Shown here piece after piece: positions 1 through 6,538 of a stretch of 13,386 bases of DNA. Made by a program: the position numbers and the translations under genes. The DNA is from Ramlibacter sp. (GTDB lineage Bacteria; Pseudomonadota; Gammaproteobacteria; Burkholderiales; Burkholderiaceae_C), in the NCBI GenBank assembly GCA_023701085.1, contig JAMPXR010000025.1:1-13386 (forward strand), read 5' to 3'. Within the stretch, counting starts at the first letter, position 1. Every line of letters begins with the position of its first letter. The notes beneath the pieces are model-generated. The model was not told the origin of the DNA and did no database searches. It was given only the letters and a program-made list of their open reading frames with translations.

Positions 1-27
1 GATTGGCTGCGCCCCAAGGGCTGCCTT

Positions 28-60
28 AAAACAACAGCCGCAACAATGCGGGCTTGCGGC
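28..60 (-). terminator. Rho-independent terminator of the carbamoylase/PLP operon
   Basis: A perfect 7-bp inverted repeat, GCCGCAA at 37-43 and TTGCGGC at 54-60, encloses a 10-nt loop. Read on the minus strand it is followed directly by the T-rich run TGTTGTTTT (36 down to 28). This is the classic intrinsic terminator layout, about 105 bp after the stop codon of the last operon gene. It indicates that the five minus-strand genes form a closed transcription unit ending inside the window. Confidence 0.8.
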
Positions 61-69
61 GATGCTACT

Positions 70-99
70 ACGGCCACCGCGAATGCGGCGGGTGGCCGT
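70..99. repeat. Strong GC-rich inverted repeat upstream of the terminator
   Basis: ACGGCCACC at 70-78 is the exact reverse complement of GGTGGCCGT at 91-99, giving a 9-bp stem with a 12-nt loop. An alternative inner pairing, CCGC at 77-80 with GCGG at 85-88, can form instead. No T-run follows on either strand, so it is not by itself an intrinsic terminator. Its place between the last stop codon and the terminator at 28-60 suggests a transcript 3'-end structure, for example one that slows exonucleases or assists termination. Confidence 0.6.
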
Positions 100-164
100 G
101 CCGGGCGCGCGGCCTCTTGAACCAGGGCGCGCAGGGGATCGAACGAAAATCCACCGCGGACAGT

Positions 165-1625
165 TCAGCCCGCCAGCACCTCGGCGTTGAATTCCTCGAT
201 CAGCTTGTCCAACTCCGCCGACTGCGTGCGCAAACAAGCCCAGTAATCGCGGTGGTCGCTCCACTGCGCGCGCAATTCGTCCACGGACTTGCCCAGTTGC
301 TCGACCCAGGAGAAGTACTTGAGCTGGTGCACGCGCCGCTTGTCGACCTGCGACAGCTCCAGCACGTGGTCGATGGACAGCCCGGCCAGCCGGTCGTAGT
401 CCCGGTCGGCCTGGCGCTGGTCGTAGGCGCCGCGCTGCGCATTGAGTTCGGCCAGCCGGCTTTGGTACATCGCCATCGAGTCGGTGAACACGGTGAAGAC
501 GACGTCGCGCTCGCCCAGCTCGTAGTACTTGGCGAACTTGATCGCGCCGATCAGGTTGCCGATCGACGAAATCCCCATCCAGTCGAGCTGCTCCAGCAGG
601 CCGATGGCGACGCCGCTTTCCGCCAGCAGCTTCCTGCCGGCGGGCTCGTTGAACAGGCGCATGAATCGGATCGGCAGTTCATCGTCGACGCCGATGGCCG
701 CGTCTGTTTCGCGCATGTTGTGGATCCAGGGAATGTGCTTGTCGCCAATGCCTTCGATGCGGTGGTCGCCGAAGCCGTTTTCCAGGATGGTCGGGCACTG
801 CAGGGCCTCGCCCACGGCCACCTTGGCGCCGGGGAAGGTGTCGCGCAGGTAAGAGCCGGCCGACATGGTGCCCGCGGAACCGGAGGCGAGCACCGCGCCG
901 GCCACGGCATCGCCCGGCCGCGCGATGGCCCTGAACACTTCCGCCATGGCCGGACCGGTCACGTTGTAGTGCCACAGTGCGTTGGGCAGCTGGTCGAACT
1001 GGTTGAAGATCACCGCGTCGGGCCGGGTGCGTTCCAGCTCGATGCACTTGTCGAAGATTTCCTTGACATTGGATTCGCAGCCCGGCGTGGCGATGACTTC
1101 CTCGGCCATGGTGCGCAGCCACGCGAAACGTTCCTGCGACATGCCCTCGGGCAGGATCGCGACCGAGGGACAGGACAGCAGGCGGGAAATGTAGGCGCCG
1201 CCACGGCAGTAATTGCCGGTGCTCGGCCAGACCGCCTTCTGCGTCGTGGGATCGAAGCGGCCGGTCACGAGCTCCGGCAGCAGGCAGGAAATGGCCGGCC
1301 CCACCTTGTGCGCGCCGGTCGGAAACCACTTGCCGGCGATGCCGACGATGCGCGCCCGGCTGCCGGTGATCGCGCGCGGCAGCTCGATGAAGTTCACGCC
1401 GCCGAAGCCGCCGCCCTTCTCGACCGGTTCGTTGTGCCAGTTGATGCGAAACAGGTTGCGCACGTGCACGTCCCACATGCCGATGCCCGCCAGCTCGCGC
1501 TTGACGGACTCGGGAATCAGCGCCGGGTCGCGCATCTGGGCATAGGTGGGCAGGATGATGCCGTTGTCGCGGCAGCGCCGGATGTTCTTCCTGCGCTGGG
1601 CGTCGTCTATCTTCAGGTCGATCAT
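165..1625 (-). CDS. TrpB-like PLP-dependent enzyme (fold type II), unknown substrate
   Basis: A 486-residue pyridoxal-phosphate enzyme, probably a cytoplasmic lyase, ammonia-lyase or beta-replacement enzyme. The PLP lysine is K107 in TGAHKVG, which resembles the GAHK motif of tryptophan synthase beta. A substrate-loop motif STGNYCRGG is at 135-143, and the glycine/serine-rich phosphate-binding segment SGSAGT starts near 248. The charged C-terminal part (about 390-486) lies outside the recognisable core. It lacks the usual TrpB indole-site context, and no trpA is nearby, so tryptophan synthesis is unlikely. It is the last gene of the operon. The start is ATG 1625, with GAGGA seven bases upstream, and it lies 10 bp after the preceding gene. 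The family is usually annotated only as PLP-dependent protein or cysteine-synthase-like. Fold and cofactor are well supported; the reaction is not known. Confidence 0.85.
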   Translation of the reverse strand: MIDLKIDDAQRRKNIRRCRDNGIILPTYAQMRDPALIPESVKRELAGIGMWDVHVRNLFRINWHNEPVEKGGGFGGVNFIELPRAITGSRARIVGIAGKWFPTGAHKVGPAISCLLPELVTGRFDPTTQKAVWPSTGNYCRGGAYISRLLSCPSVAILPEGMSQERFAWLRTMAEEVIATPGCESNVKEIFDKCIELERTRPDAVIFNQFDQLPNALWHYNVTGPAMAEVFRAIARPGDAVAGAVLASGSAGTMSAGSYLRDTFPGAKVAVGEALQCPTILENGFGDHRIEGIGDKHIPWIHNMRETDAAIGVDDELPIRFMRLFNEPAGRKLLAESGVAIGLLEQLDWMGISSIGNLIGAIKFAKYYELGERDVVFTVFTDSMAMYQSRLAELNAQRGAYDQRQADRDYDRLAGLSIDHVLELSQVDKRRVHQLKYFSWVEQLGKSVDELRAQWSDHRDYWACLRTQSAELDKLIEEFNAEVLAG

Positions 1626-1635
1626 TGCTGGGTCC

Positions 1636-2802
1636 TCATGTGCTCAGTCCGAGGCCTCGCGCCGCGGACGCTATGTCTTTCAAGCCGGTGCCGGTGATCA
1701 GCACCACGCAGTCTTCCTCTTGGGGCAATCGGTCGCGCACCTTGAGCCAGCCCGCGAAGGCGGCGCTCGAGGACGGCTCCGCGAACAGGCCCGATCCGGC
1801 GGCCAGCGTTCTTTGCGCCGCCAGGATCTCCGGATCCGACACCAGGACGGCCTGCCCGCCATGGCGCCTGAGCTTGCCCAGCGCATGGACGCCATTGCGC
1901 GGCACATCGACGGCGATGGAATCGGCCACCGTCTTCGAAGGTTTGGGCGCGCAGAACGCGTCGCTGCCGGACGCGGCCGAGCTCCAGGCGCGCGCGATGG
2001 CGCTGGAGCCGGTGGCCTGGCACGCCCAGATCACCGGGATCTTGCCGATCCGGCCCAGCTTCAGCAGGTCCTCGAAGCCCTTGTACACGCCCGCCAGGAT
2101 GACGCCGTCGCCCGCCGGAACGAAGACATGGCCGGGCGCGCCGGCGCCGGCCGCGAGCAAGTCCTCGACGATTTCGAAAGCGACCGTCTTCTTGCCTTCG
2201 ATCGTCAGCGGGTTGTAGGCCGTGTTGCGCGACAGCGACCCGGACTTCTTCGAGTAGCCGAGCGAGAGATCGAAGGCCTGGTCGTAGTTGCCGTCCACCG
2301 ACACCAGCTCGGCCCCGTATTGCAGCACCTGGATGCGCTTGGCAATGGGAGCGGCCGCGGGCAGGAACACCTTGACCGCGAGGTCCGCCGCCGCGCCGAC
2401 CGCCGCCATGCTCGAGGCCGCATTGCCCGTCGATGCGAGCACGACTTCCCGCAGGCGATGCTTTTTCGCGAACGCGGCGACCAGGTAGGAAGCACGGTCC
2501 TTGAACGATCCGGAAGGGTTGCAGCTGTCGTCCTTGAGCCAGAGCCCCGGGGCCGCGAACTCGCGCCGCAGCCGCTGGGGCGCCCACAGCGGCGTGTTGC
2601 CCACCGGAATGGCGGGGAACCACTCGGGCTCGACCGGCAGGGGAATGCCGCGCGGCTGCGCCTCACCCTCCCACTGCGCCTCCAGGATGCCTTCGAGCGG
2701 ACGATCGGCCTGCTGCGCCTGCGCGCAGCGCTCGCAGAGGTAGCGGCCGGGAACGATGTCGTAGGTGGTGCCGCAGGTGGCGCAGCGGTAATGCCATTTC
2801 AT
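1636..2802 (-). CDS. Threonine-synthase-like PLP enzyme with N-terminal zinc ribbon
   Basis: A 388-residue fold-type-II PLP enzyme resembling short (archaeal/plant-type) threonine synthases. Cysteines 7, 10, 23 and 26 (CATC, CERC) form a zinc-ribbon-like motif at the N-terminus. The PLP lysine is K101 in SGSFKDR. Other motifs are STGNAAS (124-130), PAGDG (229-233) and a C-terminal TGTGLKD (370-376). Canonical threonine synthase makes threonine from O-phosphohomoserine, but here the gene sits between a D-carbamoylase and a second PLP enzyme under an RpiR regulator. A catabolic lyase or deaminase role on a beta-substituted amino acid is therefore more likely; this is inference. Start ATG 2802 lies 10 bp after the carbamoylase stop, with a weak GAGAGA ribosome site. 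The 10-bp gap to the next gene implies tight co-expression. Confidence 0.85.
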   Translation of the reverse strand: MKWHYRCATCGTTYDIVPGRYLCERCAQAQQADRPLEGILEAQWEGEAQPRGIPLPVEPEWFPAIPVGNTPLWAPQRLRREFAAPGLWLKDDSCNPSGSFKDRASYLVAAFAKKHRLREVVLASTGNAASSMAAVGAAADLAVKVFLPAAAPIAKRIQVLQYGAELVSVDGNYDQAFDLSLGYSKKSGSLSRNTAYNPLTIEGKKTVAFEIVEDLLAAGAGAPGHVFVPAGDGVILAGVYKGFEDLLKLGRIGKIPVIWACQATGSSAIARAWSSAASGSDAFCAPKPSKTVADSIAVDVPRNGVHALGKLRRHGGQAVLVSDPEILAAQRTLAAGSGLFAEPSSSAAFAGWLKVRDRLPQEEDCVVLITGTGLKDIASAARGLGLST

Positions 2803-2812
2803 GCGAGGTCTC

Positions 2813-3751
2813 TCACTGCGGCGGCAGGATCGCGCCCTTGCGTTCGACGAGCATGCGGTAGTGCTCCGGCTGGCGGTGCAGGGCGAAATTGAAGACGCTG
2901 TTCTTGTACGAGTTGCACAGGTCCAGGTCGCAGCGCGCCACCGCCAGCTCGTCCTCCACGGTGGTGCAGGCGCCCACGATCTCGCCCGAGGGCGCGATGA
3001 TCGAGCTGTTGCCGATCATGTCGCAGCCTTCCTCGCAGCCTGCCTTGGCCACCCCGATGACCCAGGTGCCGTTCTGGTAGGCGCCCGATTGCATGACCAG
3101 CTGGTTGTGGAAATGCGAGAGGTTGTCGTGCACCGGCGCGGGCGGGTTGTGCACCGGCGTGTTGTAGCCCAGCATGACCATCTCCACCCCCTGCAGGCCC
3201 ATGACGCGATAGGTTTCCGGCCAGCGGCGGTCGTTGCAGATGCACATGCCCATGATGCCGTTGTAGGCGCGCGTCACGTTGAAGCCCAGGTTGCCGGTTT
3301 CGAAATAGCGTTTTTCCAGGTGCTGGAAGCGGCGCCACGGTTCGTGCTGCGCGTGGCCGGGCAGATGGATCTTGCGGTACTTGCCGACGATGCGCCCGCC
3401 CTGGTCGACCAGGATCGAGGTGTTGAAGCGGCGCGTGCGGCCCTCCTCCTGCGTCAGCTCCGCGTAGCCCAGGTAGAAACCGATGCCCAGGCGCTGCGCT
3501 TCCTCGAACAGCGGGCGCGTCACCGGGCCCGGCATCTCGTGCTCGAAGAAGCTGTCGACCTCCTCCTGCGATTCCATGTACCAGCGCGGAAAGAACGTGG
3601 TCAGCGCCAGTTCCGGGAACACCACCACGTCGCAGGCCATGGCATGAGCTTCGCGCAGCAGCGCCAGCAGGCGGCGCACCACGCTCTCGCGCGAATCGGC
3701 GCGCTGGATCGGCCCCAGTTGCGCGGCGCCGACTTTCACGATCCTCGTCAT
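2813..3751 (-). CDS. N-carbamoyl-D-amino acid hydrolase (nitrilase superfamily)
   Basis: A 312-residue carbon-nitrogen hydrolase that should split N-carbamoyl-D-amino acids into the D-amino acid, CO2 and ammonia. Its N-terminal half resembles the well-studied Agrobacterium D-carbamoylase closely, and the catalytic triad falls at the same numbering: E47 (VFPELALTTFF), K127 (GKYRKIHLPGH) and C172 (CICNDRRWPE). Conserved family segments NTSILVD, FQHLEKRYFE and YNTPVHNPP are also present. The frame is open back to a TTG at 3775 overlapping the upstream stop. ATG 3751 is preferred because AAGGA lies eight bases upstream and because it gives the family numbering. It follows the M20 amidase by 20 bp. 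Beta-ureidopropionase activity is the main alternative, but the Agrobacterium-like sequence favours D-carbamoylase. Confidence 0.92.
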   Translation of the reverse strand: MTRIVKVGAAQLGPIQRADSRESVVRRLLALLREAHAMACDVVVFPELALTTFFPRWYMESQEEVDSFFEHEMPGPVTRPLFEEAQRLGIGFYLGYAELTQEEGRTRRFNTSILVDQGGRIVGKYRKIHLPGHAQHEPWRRFQHLEKRYFETGNLGFNVTRAYNGIMGMCICNDRRWPETYRVMGLQGVEMVMLGYNTPVHNPPAPVHDNLSHFHNQLVMQSGAYQNGTWVIGVAKAGCEEGCDMIGNSSIIAPSGEIVGACTTVEDELAVARCDLDLCNSYKNSVFNFALHRQPEHYRMLVERKGAILPPQ

Positions 3752-3771
3752 AGGTTCATTCCTTTGTAGCT

Positions 3772-5022
3772 TCAATTCGCCAGCGCCAGCAGCGTGTGCA
3801 GCAGCACGTTCGCGCCCGCCTCCAGGTCCGCTGGCGCAGTGAATTCCTGCACGTTGTGGCTGATGCCGCCCACGCTGGGAACGAAGATCATCCCGGCCGG
3901 GCAGACGCGCGCCAGCATCTGCGCGTCGTGCCCGGCGCCGCTGGGCAGGCGGCGCACCGAATGGCCGAGCTTTCGCGCGGTCGCTTCCACCAGGTCGACG
4001 ACGGCCGGATCGAACGCCACCGGCTCGAAGCGCGCCAGCGAGCGGTGCGCCAGCGTGACGCCTTCGTCCCGCGCGATGCGGGCGGCGCAGGCATGCAAGC
4101 GCTGCTCGGCCACCCGCAGCGCCGACTCATCGGTGTTGCGCAGGTCCACGGTGAAGACCGCGCGGTTGGCGATGACATTCACCAGGTTGGGCGACAGATT
4201 GATGGCGCCCACGGTGGCCACCTGGTCGCCGCCGAGCGAGCGGGCGATCTCGCGCGCATGCTGGGCGATTGCACAGGCGACGTAGCCGGCGTCGTGCCGC
4301 ATGCGCATGGGCGTCGTGCCGGCATGGTTGGACACGCCGGTCACCGTGAACTCGGTCCAGGAGATGCCCTGCACGCCCTGCACCGCGCCTAGGGTGATGC
4401 CTTCGTGGTCCAGCACCGGCCCCTGCTCGATATGCAGCTCCACATAGGCGTGCACCTTCGCGTTGCCGCAGGGCGCGCTGCCGCGGTAACCGATGCGCGA
4501 GAGGCAGTCGCCGACCGGCTCGCCGTCGATGCCCACGGTGGCCAGCGCCGTCTCCAGCGGCAAGCCGCCGACGTACACCAGGCTGCCCATCATGTCGGGG
4601 TTGAAGCGCGCGCCTTCCTCGTTGGTGAAGAAGGCCACCGCCAGCGGGCGGCGCGTGACCACGCCGGCGTCGCGCAGCGTGCGCATCACTTCCAGGCCCG
4701 CCAGCACGCCGAGGTTGCCGTCGTAGCGCCCGCCGGTGCGCACGGTGTCGATGTGCGAGCCCGCCATCACCGGCGCGCCCGCCTCGGCGCCGGCCATGAC
4801 GCCGACCACGTTGCCGATCGCGTCGACCGTGACTGCCAGGCCGAGCTCGCGCATCCAGCCGGCCACCAGGTCGCGCCCGGCGCCGTCCTCGGCGCTGAGC
4901 GCGAGGCGGCAGACGCCGCCGCCTTCGATCGCGCCCACGGCGCCAAGCTGCGCGATGCGCGCCGCGAGACGGTCCGCGTCGATGCGCAGGCGATCCGTTG
5001 AATTTTCAGTGCCGATGACCAT
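3772..5022 (-). CDS. M20-family Zn-dependent hydrolase, hydantoinase/carbamoylase (L-carbamoylase-like)
   Basis: A 416-residue metallo-amidase of the family that holds N-carbamoyl-L-amino acid hydrolases, beta-ureidopropionases and allantoate amidohydrolases. Likely metal ligands of the M20 fold are H90 (GSHIDTV), D101 (YDGNLGV), E136 (TNEEGA), H197 (ELHIEQGP) and H389 (GISHN). Substrate-site candidates are H233 (SNHAGTTPM) and R295 (VDLRN). These motifs order correctly along the protein and length fits the family. It is the second gene of the operon, 20 bp after the regulator. Members near D-carbamoylases often act on the opposite enantiomer, so a pair covering both N-carbamoyl isomers is plausible. 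Allantoate use is less likely because no other allantoin genes are present. The family is secure; the substrate is inferred. Confidence 0.9.
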   Translation of the reverse strand: MVIGTENSTDRLRIDADRLAARIAQLGAVGAIEGGGVCRLALSAEDGAGRDLVAGWMRELGLAVTVDAIGNVVGVMAGAEAGAPVMAGSHIDTVRTGGRYDGNLGVLAGLEVMRTLRDAGVVTRRPLAVAFFTNEEGARFNPDMMGSLVYVGGLPLETALATVGIDGEPVGDCLSRIGYRGSAPCGNAKVHAYVELHIEQGPVLDHEGITLGAVQGVQGISWTEFTVTGVSNHAGTTPMRMRHDAGYVACAIAQHAREIARSLGGDQVATVGAINLSPNLVNVIANRAVFTVDLRNTDESALRVAEQRLHACAARIARDEGVTLAHRSLARFEPVAFDPAVVDLVEATARKLGHSVRRLPSGAGHDAQMLARVCPAGMIFVPSVGGISHNVQEFTAPADLEAGANVLLHTLLALAN

Positions 5023-5042
5023 GTGTCGCCGCCCTTATACGG

Positions 5043-5900
5043 TCAATGCCGGATGTCGCCCAGCGCCTGGTGCAGATTCTCGATCGATTCCAGGCGTTGC
5101 CTGCCTTTCCTGCCCGCTTCCCGGGCCACCGCCGCGCACAGGTAGCTGACGATGCTCACGGCCGCCACGTAGGAATCGAAGACCGAGGCGCCGCCGGTGC
5201 GGCAGGGCACGACGGCGTCGCCGGGGCGCGACAGCGACGGCATGCCCGGGCTGGCAAGGAAGACGAACTGCGCGCCGGCGTCGCGCGCCGCGTCGATGAT
5301 GGCCTGCAGGAAGGCGGAACGGCGGCGGAAATCGACCACCAGCAGGACGTCGCCGCGGCGCAGCGAGGCCAGGTCCTCGGCCAGCGTCATGGCCGCGCCC
5401 GGCAGCGAAGCCACGTCGTCGCGCACCTGTGCCAGCAGGTAGGCGGCATAGGCCGCGACGAAATGGCCGTTGCGCAGGCCCACCACGCGCACGCGCGGCG
5501 CCTTCGCCAGGCGCCCGATGGCCTGTTCGAGCACGACGCCGCCGGCTTCGCCGAAGCTCTCGGAGAGGTTTCTCAGGTCGGCCGCGACGTGCCGCGACAG
5601 GGCATCCGACCTGCGTTCCTTGGGATCGACGCCCGCCAGCGCGTACAGCGGCGACGCCAGATGGGCCTCGGCCCGGGCCTGGCGGCGCGCGTGCTCGAAA
5701 CTCTGGAAACCGATGCGCCGGAAGAAGCGCGCGGCGGTCGCCTTGGAAACCGACGCGTCCGCGGCCAGCTCGGTGGCCGAGTAGCTGGCCAGATGGCCCA
5801 GGCGGCCCAGCACCGTGTCGGCGAGCTTCTGCTCGCCCGGCGGCAGCCCCTCGTAGGCCGCCATGATCGATTCGCGGATCGTCGGTTCGGCTTGCCGCAT
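5043..5900 (-). CDS. MurR/RpiR-family transcriptional regulator (HTH plus SIS domain)
   Basis: A 285-residue regulator heading the operon it probably controls. The N-terminal HTH_6-type helix-turn-helix lies at about 38-64 (SATELAADASVSKATAARFF with IGF following). A SIS-like domain, which usually binds a sugar phosphate or similar ligand, covers about 115-260 (VRVVGLRNGHF, GDVLLVVDFRRRS). The start is uncertain. The frame is open to a TTG at 5954, but that overlaps the predicted -35. ATG 5921 and ATG 5900 follow the predicted transcription start closely, and neither has a Shine-Dalgarno sequence. ATG 5900 gives the usual family N-terminus and is chosen. SIS regulators outside sugar metabolism do exist, and the ligand here may be the ureido compound or a product. 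The stop lies 20 bp before the M20 gene. Confidence 0.88.
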   Translation of the reverse strand: MRQAEPTIRESIMAAYEGLPPGEQKLADTVLGRLGHLASYSATELAADASVSKATAARFFRRIGFQSFEHARRQARAEAHLASPLYALAGVDPKERRSDALSRHVAADLRNLSESFGEAGGVVLEQAIGRLAKAPRVRVVGLRNGHFVAAYAAYLLAQVRDDVASLPGAAMTLAEDLASLRRGDVLLVVDFRRRSAFLQAIIDAARDAGAQFVFLASPGMPSLSRPGDAVVPCRTGGASVFDSYVAAVSIVSYLCAAVAREAGRKGRQRLESIENLHQALGDIRH

Positions 5901-5903
5901 GCT

Positions 5904-5921
5904 ATGAAACAATAATTTCAT
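5904..5921. promoter_or_regulatory. Operator-like inverted repeat just downstream of the promoter (probable RpiR site 2)
   Basis: ATGAAA (5904-5909) and TTTCAT (5916-5921) form a perfect 6-bp inverted repeat around CAATAA. It lies 30 bp from the equivalent point of the spacer palindrome, about three helical turns, so two regulator dimers could bind the same DNA face. It also overlaps the possible start codon at 5921. Confidence 0.5.
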
Positions 5922-5930
5922 GCGGATGAT

Positions 5931-5959
5931 TGCATAGAACAATTGTTTCGTCAAGTCAA
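5931..5959 (-). promoter_or_regulatory. Predicted sigma-70 promoter of the carbamoylase/PLP operon
   Basis: On the minus strand, TTGACT (5959-5954) is followed by a 17-nt spacer and then TATGCA (5936-5931). The -35 matches five of six consensus bases; the -10 is weak with three. This is the only AT-rich stretch upstream of the regulator. Predicted transcription start is near 5924, which puts ATG 5921 almost at the 5' end and ATG 5900 about 23 nt in. A palindrome sits in the spacer, as expected for a repressed promoter. Confidence 0.5.
5938..5947. promoter_or_regulatory. Operator-like palindrome in the promoter spacer (probable RpiR site 1)
   Basis: AACAATTGTT is a perfect 10-bp palindrome between the predicted -35 and -10. 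With its flanks (5934-5952) it matches the second site at 5904-5922 at 13 of 19 positions, with shared core ACAAT and TTTC. Bound regulator here would block RNA polymerase. Assignment to the neighbouring RpiR protein rests on adjacency and on the palindromic form common for this family. Confidence 0.5.
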
Positions 5960-5994
5960 CGGCTGCAGCTCAACTGCTGCCGGCCTCATGCGCC

Positions 5995-6033
5995 CTTAAT
6001 CGCCAGCTAAGACGGCGCTAAGCGCCAGCTAAA
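5995..6033 (+). promoter_or_regulatory. Four tandem 11-bp-spaced half-sites resembling PmrA/QseB response-regulator boxes
   Basis: CTTAAT (5995-6000), GCTAAG (6006-6011), GCTAAG (6017-6022) and GCTAAA (6028-6033) recur with exactly five bases between each. OmpR-family regulators such as PmrA and QseB bind direct repeats of the form YTTAAK-N5-YTTAAK, also with an 11-bp period. A -10-like TACAGT follows at 6044-6049, so the last half-sites cover the -35 position, as in activator-dependent promoters. The target is the secreted-protein gene starting at 6142. The GC substitution in the half-sites differs from the textbook consensus. Confidence 0.55.
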
Positions 6034-6141
6034 GACGCGCGCCTACAGTCACCGCACGGTCAACGCGAGGAACACAGCGCCAAGGCCGCCGAAGCCCAAC
6101 CGGGCGCACCCACCACCGATGCCCATTGAAGGATGAAGACC

Positions 6142-6495
6142 ATGAAATTCAAGACCCTCTCCGCCGTTCTGGTCGCCCTCGCCGCCACCAGCGCCTTCGC
6201 CGAAACGCCCACCGTGGTCAAGGATGACTTCGTGTCCACGCGCAGCCGCGCCGAGGTGCAGGCCGAGCTGTTCGCCTACCAGAAGGCCGGCGTGAACCCC
6301 TGGTCCAGGTCGTACAACCCGCTGGCGGGTTTTCGCAGCGCCACCAGCCGTGACCAGGTGATCGCCGAGTACATCGCTTCGCGCGATGAGGTCGCCGCGA
6401 CCCACGGCGAGGACAGCGGCTCGGCGTACTTCGCGCAGGCGCATCGCAACGGTGCCGCCACCACCCTGGCGGGCACCCCCGTCAGCGCGCAGTAA
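6142..6495 (+). CDS. Small secreted protein, DUF4148-like
   Basis: A 117-residue exported protein of unknown function. The N-terminus has a Sec signal peptide, [20 protein letters not shown], with predicted cleavage after AFA at residue 20 and a mature start ETPTVV. The mature part is short and polar, with SRAEVQAEL and [16 protein letters not shown] segments. The R-A-E-V-x-A-E-L pattern is typical of DUF4148 proteins, which are abundant in Burkholderiales. Another ATG lies nine bases earlier at 6133, but GAAGG at 6128-6132 leaves no gap to it and nine bases to ATG 6142, so 6142 is chosen. No membrane anchor, cysteine or lipobox is visible. It is divergent from the RpiR operon and stands alone, 109 bp ahead of the exporter genes, with possible response-regulator control from 5995-6033. 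Confidence 0.8.
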   Translation: MKFKTLSAVLVALAATSAFAETPTVVKDDFVSTRSRAEVQAELFAYQKAGVNPWSRSYNPLAGFRSATSRDQVIAEYIASRDEVAATHGEDSGSAYFAQAHRNGAATTLAGTPVSAQ

Positions 6496-6538
6496 GCGCA
6501 TCGCAAGCCGGGCGGCCGTCATCGACACCTGGGCCGGA

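Noticed and set aside
165..1625. True tryptophan synthase beta subunit
   Set aside because: The lysine motif is TrpB-like, but no trpA or other trp genes are adjacent, the substrate loop differs, and the operon is catabolic in character.
54..1697. Long open frame on the plus strand opposite the TrpB-like gene
   Set aside because: No family resemblance; it is rich in Arg, Ala, Gly, Val and His as expected for an antisense shadow in GC-rich DNA, while the minus strand encodes clear PLP motifs.
3752..3775. Earlier TTG start for the D-carbamoylase overlapping the M20 stop
   Set aside because: ATG 3751 has a good AAGGA ribosome site and reproduces the family catalytic numbering E47/K127/C172 exactly.
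6522..6527. TGTCGA on the minus strand between the secreted-protein gene and the exporter
   Set aside because: It points toward the 3' end of a plus-strand gene with no minus-strand gene to serve. Short motifs of this composition occur by chance in GC-rich DNA and other copies lie inside genes.
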